Assembly: GCA_003427395.1 (NCBI GenBank)
Contig: BFEA01000093.1
Location: 3,119,301-3,170,244, forward strand
DNA: 50,944 bases
DNA from: Chara braunii
Lineage: Eukaryota > Streptophyta > Charophyceae > Charales > Characeae
Direction: 5' to 3'
In this document: positions 1 to 9,117 of the stretch, one piece after another
Position numbering within the stretch: position 1 is the stretch's first letter
Layout: the number at the start of each line of letters is the position of its first letter
Notes under the pieces: model-generated
Database searches by the model: none
Told to the model about the DNA's origin: nothing
What the model saw: only the letters and a program-made list of their open reading frames with translations
Translations under genes and position numbers: made by a program

Positions 1-20
1 CTCTCTCTCTCTCTCTCTCT
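1..20. repeat. (CT)n microsatellite at window edge
   Basis: Uninterrupted CT dinucleotides run from the first base, so the true left end lies outside the window. Confidence 0.95.
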
Positions 21-57
21 TGATATAACAAAGACATACTAGGTAGGTAGGCCTCTT

Positions 58-167
58 CTTGGAGGTGATAGGAGCATCCTCCCGAAATAGGCAGTGCCAG
101 GTGTGATGGCTCCAATCCATTTGTGGGGAGCTGCACCAGATGAACACCGGGTCCAGCGTCCCCTACA
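58..167 (-). mobile_element. Solo LINE 3'-tail module (minus strand)
   Basis: Read on the minus strand this has the conserved tail core (GGGACGCTGGACCCG at one end, GCTCCCCAC further on), then a short hairpin with arms 61-65 and 78-82. No LINE coding sequence is attached, so it is either an extremely 5'-truncated LINE copy or a SINE-like derivative. The core is more diverged than in most copies in the window. Confidence 0.7.
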
Positions 168-274
168 GTATCATTCATTACCCTGCTTTGAGGGGATTTT
201 AACTACGTGGTTGGGAAGCTGTTCCGGGTGGAAAAGGGACCCCGCTTCCTTTCATAGAAAGGAATTTGAAGAAG

Positions 275-469
275 TTAAACCACCAGTACTTGGAGGCTTC
301 ATTTGCCAAAGTGGATTTCCCACTGCGCCCCAAAAAAATGAACCACTGCCGGTGTTTCTTTGGCTGGAAGCACCAGCCATTTCGCTCCAGTAGGCCAGGC
401 CCCAAAAGTCATGGTGCATGCACGGCCGCATTGGAGAAAAATGGTTGAGAAAAGTACTGGTGGCTTTAA
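275..469. mobile_element. Short TTAA-flanked inverted-repeat element
   Basis: TTAA at 275-278 is followed by ACCACCAGTACTTGG. The right end reads AAGTACTGGTGGC before TTAA at 466-469. The ends are near-perfect inverted repeats and resemble those of the element at 48908-49887. It is about 190 bp long with no coding capacity. TTAA duplication is the hallmark of piggyBac-type transposition, so a non-autonomous piggyBac-like MITE is the simplest reading. The right end has an extra base or two beside the TTAA, so this copy is older or imperfect. Confidence 0.65.
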
Positions 470-831
470 ACTGCCATTACCTTTCCCATATGTCGCCCAC
501 TGCCCCTGCGCGCCGAGCATTTGGGATGTACCTGGCCGGCATGCCTGCCCGGGGCAGGCCTCCGTGTTAACCGGCGGGCTATTTTTTTTGCCTGGGAAAG
601 GAACAGGCAGTTTAACTGCGGCCAATATTATTCAGCTAAACGGGGCAAGACATATCCCTTTGGGAAGTTTGGGCCACAGAGCTCTGTCCTAAGGCCTCAT
701 TCTTCCTGCTCAAACTCTCGTTAGCACAGAGCAGGCTCGCTGCCCTACCCCGTTCTCCTTTGGGATACATGTGCCCTTCCCATACATCATCCCACTGACT
801 GCTCTTACCAGCACCTCTAGCTCTCTACCGG
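470..831. other. No gene recognised
   Basis: Unique-looking sequence without a convincing reading frame. Bases 794-822 resemble the third hairpin of the LINE tails (loop CTGCTCTTACCAG), but no tail core is next to it. Confidence 0.5.
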
Positions 832-1112
832 GGATTGTTTGGGTTACTTCAACCTTTAACAGATGGTTTGAAATTAATGATAAAACAGCCTACTGTACCA
901 AGTAATGCTAATTTATTCATCTTTATAATGGCTCCAGCCATTACATTTATGTCAAGTTTAGTTGCTTGGGCAGTAATACCTTTATGGTACTATCAGATTT
1001 AAATGTAGCTATACTTCACATATTTGCTATTTCGTCTTTAGGTGTCTATGGTATTATAACAGCAGGTCGGTCTAGTAATTCCAAACGTGCTTTTCTAGGA
1101 GCACTACGATCT
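832..1112 (+). pseudogene. nad1: Mitochondrial nad1 fragment in nuclear DNA (NUMT)
   Basis: Translation of 832-984 gives [15 protein letters not shown] and, further on, [11 protein letters not shown] and LVAWAVIPL. After a frame change at about 984-986 it continues [20 protein letters not shown] and [13 protein letters not shown] to 1112. These are conserved membrane segments of NADH dehydrogenase subunit 1 (complex I, mitochondrial inner membrane). Only about 90 of roughly 325 residues are present. A few residues expected between VIP and MVLSD are missing, consistent with a small frameshifting deletion. Both flanks are non-mitochondrial and repeat-like, so this is a decayed nuclear insertion rather than a working gene. 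A bacterial nuoH origin is less likely given the residues and A+T richness. Confidence 0.85.
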
Positions 1113-1450
1113 CCTGGAATAGGCAGCTTTAGCAGTTCTTGAAACAGGGCAAAAAAAGCGGCCGCTAAATCTGCATTCATGCCACTTCAAAAAAACGGTC
1201 ACGGTTTCAACCCCCCGCTAAACTTGCACATTCTGAAACTCGAACAATGACATCAGCACCACTTTGTCTTTTCTTGCCTATTTTAAACTAAAAAGGTGAC
1301 TCAGGAGCAGTTTCCCCTAAAAAGAAACAAAAGAAGGGGGAGCCCACTCCATTTGTCCCTAACCACTGTCCTGCATGATAACATCCCTGTTTTCACTTTC
1401 TTCACCCGATAAAAACCAGCATAGTGCGTTGGGAAGGTTAGAGGTACAAC
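1113..1450. other. No gene recognised
   Basis: Short frames only, with A-rich patches. No motif was identified between the nad1 fragment and the tandem repeat. Confidence 0.4.
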
Positions 1451-1751
1451 CAACACGGGTGTGAGTGCGAGCGCGGGTGGGTTGTGTGTGGTGTGTGGGA
1501 GAGTGTTGGCCATAGCCTCTGCTGCTACTCGATGAGGGGTGGGGAACCATGAGGAAGGGAGGCGCAGCACTTAAAGCCAACGGAATGTGATAGTCCTCTG
1601 GATACCCCTGATCGGTATTAGCGGGCTCCATGACCAACGCGGGTGTGAGTGCGAGCGCGAGTGGGTTGTGTGTGGTGTGTGGGAGAGTGTTGGCCATAGC
1701 CTCTGCTGCTACTCGATGAGGGGTGGGGGACCATGAGGAAAGGAGGCGCAG
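1451..1751. repeat. Two-copy tandem repeat, 184-bp period
   Basis: A GT-rich unit of about 117 bp (1451-1567) recurs at 1635-1751 with only a few changes. Both copies include GGCCATAGCCTCTGCTGC. The copies are separated by 67 bp of non-repeated sequence. The frames that cross this region repeat the same peptide and are not genes. Confidence 0.9.
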
Positions 1752-1924
1752 ATACTGGCAAAATGCTCGGTCTTTGCGTTAGCCGGACCCCTACCTGCGG
1801 CCCCACCCCACCTCTGACTACCGCTGTTGGGGCGGGGGGAAACATGATTTACCTCGTTTGTGAGGCCCTATGCTTGCAGGGGTCCCGTCTATATAGTCTT
1901 TTTTGTTTTTGTTTTTGTTTTTGT

Positions 1925-2330
1925 GGGTGCTCACAGGGCCCACCCCTACCTACCTCATCTTTCTGCTTCCTTAGCATAACCTCTGCTCCTCATCTGTGGG
2001 GGCACTTGTTATGCCCTCTCGGGTACACCGGACAGCGGTTGCAGACACCAGCGCTAGACCATGAGTCCCCATGAGAAACCTCTCCCAGCCCTAGTTGAAG
2101 CACTATCGAGGGAGCCTTGTCGCGCGGGCACTTCGTCGCCAAGCATGATCGTTCTTTGTTTGTTTTCCTATGAGCACCAGCCCAGGAAGGTCAGACAGTC
2201 TTTCCCTAGGCAGTGTCTAGTGGTTCTACCCTGACCAAGGTCTTACCTGAGACAGCCCTTCTGACCCAACCTGGGCGCCATGTTCCTAGCATAGCCACTA
2301 TTATTGCCGTATTAGGGGTTGTGTTATTGT
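1925..2330 (+). repeat. Dispersed repeat related to 9118-9540
   Basis: It shares CACCCCTACCTACCTCAT near the start, and later a diverged stretch with CTAGGCAGTGTC and CTTACCTGAG, in the same order as at 9118-9540. The function is unknown. It could be part of an untranslated region of one of the retroelements. Confidence 0.5.
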
Positions 2331-2930
2331 TCTTTTTTTTTTTTTTTTTTTCGCGGAAAAACCGCATTGCAAGCCCACTATCCTGGTGGTGGTGCGAGAA
2401 CCACTAGGATTGCGGCCTTGCCTGTGGAATTGCTCCATCTATTGGTGGGGAGCTTCACCTGCCGGAAATCGGGTCCAGCGTCCCATTGAATACACTCATT
2501 ACACAGCAATGATCGCATGTACCTTCTGTCCGGGGCTGGAGCTTTCAGCTTTTCGTACTGCAGAGTTGTGATTACTTTCCTCTTGGGCTGCTGAGTTACC
2601 CTACCAAGCTTCTAGTCTTGTTTTCCACTAGCCCAACCCTAGTGCAGCCCCTCCCTGAGCATTGGCGTGTTACATGGCCATTCCCTGACTATGTCTGCCG
2701 CAGTGAGTAGCAGATGTCTTTTCTGACTCCTATTTTGACTTGCAGTTTGTATTGGTAGCCGGGTCTACATTAATTAGTCTGGTATTTCTTCTCTGTTGAA
2801 GATACCGGGTCTGTGGTCTGTTTCCACTGTTGTTGTCGTTGGGCACATCCGCCTTCATTGCTCCGTCTGATCCGTATACCTCTGTTGTCGCTCCCTTGGT
2901 GTGCTCGCCTGGCCAGGAGTTACGTATTAG
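2331..2930 (-). mobile_element. 5'-truncated LINE remnant with tail (minus strand)
   Basis: Poly-T at 2331-2351 is the poly-A tail on the minus strand. It is followed by a hairpin (2381-2390 with 2400-2409, ten pairs including one G-U; outer arms 2362-2366 and 2411-2415) and the tail core at 2431-2484. Bases 2540-2680 resemble the 3' untranslated sequence of the proline-rich LINEs at 3465-3600 and 34825-34935. No coding sequence remains. The left end is set by the poly-T; the right end is uncertain. Confidence 0.7.
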
Positions 2931-2984
2931 CAGGTGTTTGGGGCTTGTGTTATTGCTCATGCTGAGGGGGAAAGGTTATTGAAA

Positions 2985-3039
2985 TGCTCCAATCTATTCG
3001 TGGGGAGCAACACGTGCTGGGAACCAGGCCCAGCGTCCC
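2985..3039 (-). mobile_element. LINE tail core, solo
   Basis: Minus-strand core with both small stems partly kept (GCTGG...CCAGC and GCTCC...GGAGC). No poly-A tract lies next to it. It sits just beyond the end of the next LINE, so it may be the remains of an older nested insertion. Confidence 0.65.
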
Positions 3040-3198
3040 ATGAAGAATATACAAATGATTTGAAGTACCAGGGCCATTACCTGGCTTGGGGTAAGAACAA
3101 TCCGAAAACTACGAAAAAAGTTCAGGAAGATTTAGGGAAAATGTGGATAACTGTTTTTTTTTTTTTTTTTTTTTTTTTTCAATCAACCAGATCGGATG

Positions 3199-3309
3199 CT
3201 ACCTTCTTCCCCCGAATACAACGTACGGTCATTATAGCTGTATTTGAGGCATCTTTCAGTCTAGATACAGCTAGAATGACCGTACGTTGTATTCGGGGGA
3301 AGAAGGTAG
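3199..3309. repeat. Near-perfect 45-bp-arm hairpin
   Basis: Arm 3199-3243 pairs with arm 3265-3309 at 44 of 45 positions, around a 21-base loop. It lies between the poly-A and the core of LINE 1's tail. The outer bases of the right arm overlap the third hairpin of the tail, so the two structures compete. It could be a small foldback transposon, a replication-slippage palindrome or a hairpin RNA source; the sequence does not decide between these. Confidence 0.9.
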
Positions 3310-4055
3310 GTGTGCTGACAAGAGACACATCTAGCACCGTCAGGGAGGCTCCATCTATTTGTGGGGAGAAGCACCTGCTGGAAATCGGGTCCAGCGTCCC
3401 CTTGGATACATCTTTATAGCACAGTGTTTGTTGGGCATATGGCCATTAGAGTTGTTGTTCCCGAGCTTCCTTCTCTCCCTCGGGGCTGCCTATGTTACCC
3501 TTCCAATTTGCAAAGCTCTTACTTCCCACTGACCTAGCCCCACCCAGAATAGTGTCCACCGTGCTTTAATGTCGCACGTCCTGGCCGTAATGGCTCAACT
3601 CCTACCCTTGGTGTCTGCAACCCCCCTTATTCTAACCCCCCATTTTGTAAAACCCTTTGTACCTTTTTAAACCTTGTACCGACATCAAAATCCAGTGTTC
3701 TCCACAACAATGAGCCTTGATATTCAGCACCCTCCATTGTTCACAAATACAACATCTAATCCTGGAGGATCTTTCAGACCCCTGAAACCTCTGCCTTTTC
3801 ATAAGTTCTGCGTACTGCAATCTGATCCTTGGACCTGCGTCAACAGGGGAGCAATGCGCAATCTAATCCTTGCACCTTTGGTTTTATTGAACAGACCTCC
3901 TGGTCCATTGTTGTGTATATGGTGTCAGCGGGACCACGGCTCTCCCAGCCCCTACTCTGGAAGACAGGCCGGCATCTCCATTAATAGCCAATCTGACAGA
4001 TTAGCAGTGTACAGTTATAGTGGTGCACAGTTGTAGNCTCAGGCTGGCTGGCCAC

Positions 4056-5477
4056 TCACAGGGCTGATTGAGAGAACAGGGGAGGGGACAGAGCGAAGGG
4101 AAGGGAGGGAGGCGTCAACGGGACAGAAGGGGGCGGCTGGGACGGGATAGGGGGGGACTGTGAAGGGGGTGGAGCGGGTGGTACGAGAGTTGCGGGAGGC
4201 ATGGCGGAGGGCAAAGGGGGGAACGGCAGAGGGGCGGGAGGAGGGGGATGGGACGAGGGAGGGGGGGATTGCATAGGTGGTGATGGAGAGGGACATTCCC
4301 GGCAGTCCTGGGATAAGGCCCGATCGTTATTGCTTCGTGGTACTTCGTCCAACGCTCGGTCCGGGTTTCCGGGAAGAGGTGTCAGGAAGCAGTTTGGCGA
4401 TCTGTAAGTCCACCGGTGGTCCTCCACGGCCCAGTTCTTCCACACCAGACTGCCATCGGGTTGTACTTCTGCCATTTTACAATTGGGGTCTAACCATGTT
4501 TGTGTAAAGGCCCTGATCGCTCGATGTTTGCCCTCCCTATCTTGAGTTGCCCCCACCTTTTTTTTCAACTTTTGGCTAGCTCTCAGCAAATTTGCTCTGA
4601 TCACTTCGAGCAGTTCTTGTTTGGCTTGATGGAAGCCGAAGTTACCTTCTTTGCGTTCTGCTGAGCACCTCATTCTCCATATTACCATAAGCAGGGCAAG
4701 CCTCATGTATTTAAAGAGGTTCGCCTGGAAGAGCGACCAAGCGGGCGGAAAGCTTTTCCTGTTGCCTAATAGAATGAGGGCCACATTCCATTGGAAGGGC
4801 GATGCAGTGAGTTCATGCCACATCGCGTTCCACCATTGCCACACCTGCAATGCCATTGGGCACGCCAACAGACAGTGTTCCAGATCTGCACGTCTGTGTT
4901 GCGCGCCTTCCCCGCAGAAAGAACCAATGGGGGACATGACTTCTGCCTGTTCCAGCTTAGCGCGTGCTATTATCCAGTCTGGCGTCGGGAGACAACGGTG
5001 TGTTATCTGCCACTGCAGGGCCCTGTGAGATGTCGGCATTATGTGTGCATATGTGGGNCAAGNAATGTGGCACAGATCCCTATCTTGCAGTGGCGAATCC
5101 CTCCTCCATCTCTTTTGTACCACCATCGTGGAGTTGTGTTTTTTGTGCGCTTGTTTATAGCCTCCTCTCACCGTGTATTGCCAAATCTGTGTCGGTTTGC
5201 AGCCTTTCCACTCCCACTCTTCAGGGTCGAATGGGAGTGCACACACCGGGGTAGTCATTTCATAAGCAAAATAGCCTAAGTCCTCAGTCCCAACGACTCT
5301 TATCCTAGATAGTTCTTCTAGTGGGAGTATGCAGTCCAAATCATGGTTCCTTTTCAGCGAAGCCCAGCGCGCTCCCAGCATATCTGGTGCATAGGCCTGC
5401 AGCTGCACTCCATGGTTGGTGGATAACTGTTGACCTATTGCTCGGCTACTCAAGCAACAATGACCAAAGTCCTTCAA
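4056..5477 (-). CDS. LINE ORF2 C-terminal part with zf-RVT domain and proline-rich end
   Basis: A 473-codon open frame, interrupted only by two ambiguous bases (near residues 139-140). Residues about 154-220 form the zinc-binding zf-RVT domain that follows the reverse transcriptase in plant L1-type LINEs: LQWQITHRCLPTPDWII, then a Cys/His cluster ending HCLLACP and a Trp-rich stretch. The last 80 or so residues are a proline/serine run, also present in the related LINE at 34.5-36.0 kb. The polymerase core is missing, so the protein is a fragment and the Met at 5477 is merely the first available. The family role is a retrotransposon polyprotein; a cellular function is not expected. Confidence 0.75.
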   Translation of the reverse strand: MKDFGHCCLSSRAIGQQLSTNHGVQLQAYAPDMLGARWASLKRNHDLDCILPLEELSRIRVVGTEDLGYFAYEMTTPVCALPFDPEEWEWKGCKPTQIWQYTVRGGYKQAHKKHNSTMVVQKRWRRDSPLQDRDLCHIXXPTYAHIMPTSHRALQWQITHRCLPTPDWIIARAKLEQAEVMSPIGSFCGEGAQHRRADLEHCLLACPMALQVWQWWNAMWHELTASPFQWNVALILLGNRKSFPPAWSLFQANLFKYMRLALLMVIWRMRCSAERKEGNFGFHQAKQELLEVIRANLLRASQKLKKKVGATQDREGKHRAIRAFTQTWLDPNCKMAEVQPDGSLVWKNWAVEDHRWTYRSPNCFLTPLPGNPDRALDEVPRSNNDRALSQDCRECPSPSPPMQSPPPSSHPPPPAPLPFPPLPSAMPPATLVPPAPPPSQSPPIPSQPPPSVPLTPPSLPFALSPPLFSQSAL

Positions 5478-6288
5478 ATGCTCAGGACCCCTGGACTCCC
5501 CGACAAAACACTCTAAATTTTTATTTATTTATTTATTTATTTTAATTAACACCCCCACCAATGTTAGTGGTGCTGATAAAAACAGACATCACTAGCACCT
5601 GGGAAGGCTCCATCTATTAGTGGGGAACGTCACCTGCTGGAAAACGGGTCCAGCGTCCCATATACAGACTGAAATTAGAGTACATCAAAGAAACAATGTA
5701 GGAGGTTCATGCCAGCATTGATTACCCTGGAATCCAGGGGATTGACTGAGCAGGTCATTTGAAATAGGAGGGGAGGGGGGGGCGTTCTTCGCCCTGGACC
5801 CGACGCCAGATACCTACTGCTATACACTAGTTACTTCCTCCCCTTAACTTTTGAATGTATCTGCTGAATAAAACAGAACTGCCCAGTAAACCGTAGGCAG
5901 AGAGAGAGAAGAGGACAACAAACGAGGGGCTGTGACAAACTGTTTCGTCAGAGTTTCACCGACTCATTAGGAGGCTGAACCAACAACAGTCTGCAGAATC
6001 CCCTCACTTATTACACTATAAATGATAATCTACCTTAACCAAAATCTAAGTAGACTATCACTCACCCACACAAGATGGAAAACTCTATAGACTGTCGGTT
6101 CACACCCCATCACAAGTCAGCATTGAAAAACAGGTCCTGCATCCCTATGCAAACATATATTCTTCCATTTTCTAACACAATCATGCTTGACCAAACCATT
6201 GTCTCTCTACTATGGTTGTGGCTGACAACGGGAACATGTCTGGGACGTCCTCGGGGATTCTCATTGGGATGCTGGAGTCGACTTGCAG

Positions 6289-6558
6289 TCAGTCGTGGAA
6301 TCTGAGTTTGTAGTCTTTGTAGTCCTTGGCAATGTCACTGCTTCCTCCCTCCTCTTTTTTTTCCCCGGGCCAGTCCATCTGAGCCATCCTGCCTCCCCTT
6401 TCCCCTCCCAACCATTCTGTGCAGAAGTTGTAGATTTTTTTGATGATGTTAGATTTTTGTGTGAGAACTGTCATTTTATTTTGAACACGTTGTAATTGTG
6501 CTCTTATTTCTGTCTCCACAAATAGTTTGACTGTAGACACCACTTCCCCTTCCTCCAT
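6289..6558 (-). pseudogene. LINE 2 ORF2 extreme C-terminus
   Basis: Continues LINE 2 after the zinc domain. The segment is helical and charged (KLFVETEIRAQLQRVQNKM), corresponding to the region after the zf-RVT in LINE 3 (TDSIKQQIQTVIRAQWDNV). It ends near 6289, just before the 3' untranslated region. The frame between it and 6779 is broken. Confidence 0.55.
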
Positions 6559-6778
6559 TCTGGCCCCTTCCTGGTCAAAGATGCGCCTCCTTGACCATAA
6601 AGCCCAAATTACAGCCTTCCTGAATATGGTAAAGAGGTTGTTGGCGAAGAAGGATGCGTGTTGGCCTGTCCCAATGACCTAGCAGAAGCGCTTCCCATTT
6701 CCATGGCCATTCCTCATTAGTGCCCATTTGAGACCAAATGCGATTCCACCAATGCCACGTCAGGGTGGCTCCTGGACA

Positions 6779-7543
6779 CTAGAGAAATATGTGTTCAATT
6801 GTCTCACATATTCTTCGAGACGGAAATCCTGCTTTACAGGACTTACACCACGGGAGTGCGATCCCTCTTTGCTCCAGATTCGTCCTGTCTATGATCCAAT
6901 CATTGGTGGGGAGACATCTGTGATATATTTGCCATTGTAGGGAGGCGAACTTTGCTGGTCTCTCTTTCACCCCTTTAAACCAGTGCAACCCGCTCACTTG
7001 TCCCCTATGTAGGCCTAGGTGCTTCGACCAACGTTCTTCTATCTCTGCCCGAATGCCGACCCGAGGTTTAATCATTCTGTTTGTGGCTTTTACAGACAAC
7101 TCGGGGAGGTATACGGTTTGTCCGTTCCGTCCCCTAGCCCATTGCCATTCTAGAGGGTCCAGGACTAAAGCGGACAGGGGGACTTCTGGTAGAAAGGCCC
7201 GCAATTGAGTCCTCCCTTCCTTATGGCTTTGCAGGACTCGGATCTGGTAGAGCTTGGTCCTGTCATGCCATTGGACCGAGTCTGGGTGGTAGCGTACCAG
7301 GGCTTCTTCCGGTCTAGCCTCAATTATTGTGCCAATTTGTAGGGGGAAGTTGACTACCCTTACTACTACCCAGTCCTGCTCTTGTAGTGTGGTGCCCTTT
7401 CTTAGGGTCCTTACCCAGGCAAGGAACATTGAAAATATCAACTGTCCCAGGGTCTCTGCCAAGTTTCGAGTGTGGTGCAGGCCGGGCCGTAATTGTTGAG
7501 TTGTTTTCCAGTCTTTGGTTGCTTCATCCCAGATATCCCCCAC
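6779..7543 (-). pseudogene. LINE 2 ORF2 zf-RVT region, ended by a premature stop
   Basis: 254 codons. The C-terminal third carries LQWQIYHRCLPTNDWII and the zinc ligand pattern CKSCKAGFPSRRIC followed by ETIEHIFL. The frame ends in TAG exactly where the LINE 3 and LINE 5 relatives have Gln before CP. This is a C-to-T change at a CAG codon, and the same frame resumes family-like sequence beyond it. The N-terminal part matches the linker between polymerase and zinc domain in LINE 5 (for example AWVRTLRKG). Confidence 0.8.
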
Positions 7544-7641
7544 TCTAAGAATCCCTTGTCTAACCCATGAGGCCCAGCGGGGTCCGAGCTGACAAAAACT
7601 CTTCCTTGTCTGTCCGTAATTGCCGTATTCCCAAAAAGCGG

Positions 7642-8025
7642 TTAAAACGGGATCTCCTCTGCTCGTTCTGGGACCGGTCTGTCGGGGATTGACAACCTCC
7701 TCCAGTTTTTAATAAGATCAATCCAAAATTTATATTTTACCAAATCTTGTCTGGCCGCCCCTCTGTCCCCCTCTTCTTGAGAGTTAAGGCGGGGGCGAGG
7801 TTTAGACCAATGCGGGTCCTCCAACCATGTGAGGGGGTTAACAGTGTTGGCGTTTCGTGGTGCAAGACGGCGGATTTGTTCCAAAGTCAGAACCCTCCAC
7901 GGAGGATTTATTCCAACTATTAAACTTTTAATCCATTGGATTGATAAAGCAGTAGCTTGAAGAGCGGGGTCCAATAAGCCTAAACCCTCTTTAGTTTTAG
8001 GTTGGATTAGCTTGTCCCATGCCAC
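7642..8025 (-). pseudogene. LINE 2 ORF2 post-RT segment
   Basis: 127 codons matching the post-polymerase segment of LINE 5 and LINE 3: GLGLLDPALQATALSIQWIK compares with GLGILDPTTQTTTLSLQWLK in LINE 5. Related residues continue upstream to about 8165 (VAFLWRGNHE-like), where similarity stops. It is separated from the next fragment by a broken frame near 7560-7640. Confidence 0.75.
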
Positions 8026-8197
8026 CCTGTGGACTACATTTTGTTGCTCATGATTCCCCCGCCAGAGGAAGGCAACCAGATGCTTTTTGAGGTCTTTGGT
8101 GCTATCTTTTCCAAGTTGTCAGAGGACCGGTTTATACCAGATCGATGCAAGCACCACGTTGTCTAACACTGTTTAATTCCTTGTCGAGCTCTCCCAG

Positions 8198-8420
8198 GCC
8201 TCATGCCCCAACCCTGCTAGGTTACAGGGCAACACGACTCACCCCAGCTCCGCCCAGCATCGTTCCGACAGCAACCCTTGGTTTTTCCTTGGACTGTCCG
8301 GCCCAAAGCATCCCCAAATCTCTCTATCAGGCCCCACGTTCCTGCTATCAACAGGTTACAAGGCAACCCCCCAGCACCGGCCAGCGTCGTTCAGGCATCG
8401 AAAAACCACAGGTTCATGAA
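8198..8420 (+). repeat. Two diverged copies of a GGTTACAGGGCAAC repeat
   Basis: GGCCTCATGCCCC...AGGTTACAGGGCAAC (from 8198) and a second diverged copy from about 8328. The same family appears at 9165-9290 and, inverted, at 36510-36720 and 37060-37240. It has no coding potential and the family is unknown. Confidence 0.6.
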
Positions 8421-8489
8421 TATAGCAGCATTAAAGATGCCTAAAATGTGTTGCAAGGAGTGCCCAAAATCCTAAGGCATTCTCAAGGG

Positions 8490-8620
8490 TCTTTTTTTGA
8501 GCAAAATTGAGAAAAAAAATTAAGAAGACCTCCCCCTGCCCGCATTGATTGCCCCGGAACCAGGGGGTTAACTGAGCAGGGACGCCCTTTGATTATAGTT
8601 TTTTTTTAGAAAAGTCTGAG
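8490..8620 (-). mobile_element. LINE 3'-UTR fragment
   Basis: Bases 8537-8580 match the GCATTGATT...CCAGGGG...ACTGAGCAGG motif found in the 3' untranslated regions of LINE 2 (5711-5754) and LINE 5 (46289-46332). No tail core is attached, so this is a fragment of an older minus-strand copy. Confidence 0.6.
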
Positions 8621-8848
8621 AACAACTTGCACCGAGTACTAACTACTAGTGAGAGGGCTAGCTCGTAGGATGGAGTTAGGGTACAACAGCAGGCTGAGCG
8701 GAGATGGGTGACTCTACTGCAGTAAGGCTTGCCGGAGTGAGGTAAAGAGGATTGATGGGGGGGTTCTGAGTCGTTTCTGAACTCTGCCTAAATTTCTGTC
8801 ATGGCCTCGGTTTCTCAAACTTTTATACTTCTATGTACATTTCCATAT

Positions 8849-8909
8849 GGGACACTGGGCCCGATTCCCAGCACGTGCTGCTTCCCACGAATAGATTGGA
8901 GCCTTGTTT

Positions 8910-8956
<47 letters not shown>

Positions 8957-8986
8957 AAAAAGAAAAAAAAAAAAAAAAAAAAAAAA
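8849..8986 (+). mobile_element. Solo LINE tail with long poly-A
   Basis: Plus-strand core at 8849-8903 (GGGACACTGGGCCCGATTCC...), then within eight bases a 76-base tract that is nearly all A (8911-8986). This copy lacks the third hairpin. No LINE coding sequence precedes it. Confidence 0.8.
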
Positions 8987-9117
8987 CCGAGTACTTATGA
9001 AAACTGCCTCGAAAGGGTTAATAGAAGAAAACAAACATCTATAAGGTACTAAATGCAAAGGGCCCTTTTGTTGTTGGAAGAACATTCAGATCGAGAAATA
9101 CCTGCCTTAGAGCCTTT

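Larger units (their letters stand above)
3154..5515 (-). mobile_element. LINE 1: 5'-truncated L1-type element
   Basis: On the minus strand the order is coding sequence (5477-4056), about 650 bp of 3' untranslated sequence, tail core (3400-3348), third hairpin (3333-3307, eight pairs with one G-U), a large hairpin (3309-3199) and a 26-base poly-A (3179-3154). The 5' end stops at about 5515, directly against the poly-A tail of LINE 2. Endonuclease and polymerase domains are absent, so the copy was truncated at insertion or cut later. Confidence 0.8.
5518..8165 (-). mobile_element. LINE 2: 5'-truncated L1-type element
   Basis: On the minus strand: C-terminal ORF2 sequence from about 8165 down to about 6290, a 3' untranslated region including a CCCTGGAATCCAGGGG palindrome (5711-5754), tail core (5660-5606), third hairpin (5562-5572 with 5587-5597, eleven pairs including two G-U) and an A-rich end made of ATTT-type repeats. 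Its base composition is less A+T-shifted than in LINE 3 and LINE 4. The region downstream of the polymerase is kept; the polymerase itself is lost. Confidence 0.8.

Noticed and set aside
832-1112. nad1 as a functional gene
   Set aside because: Only a fragment with a frame break, and no organellar sequence around it.
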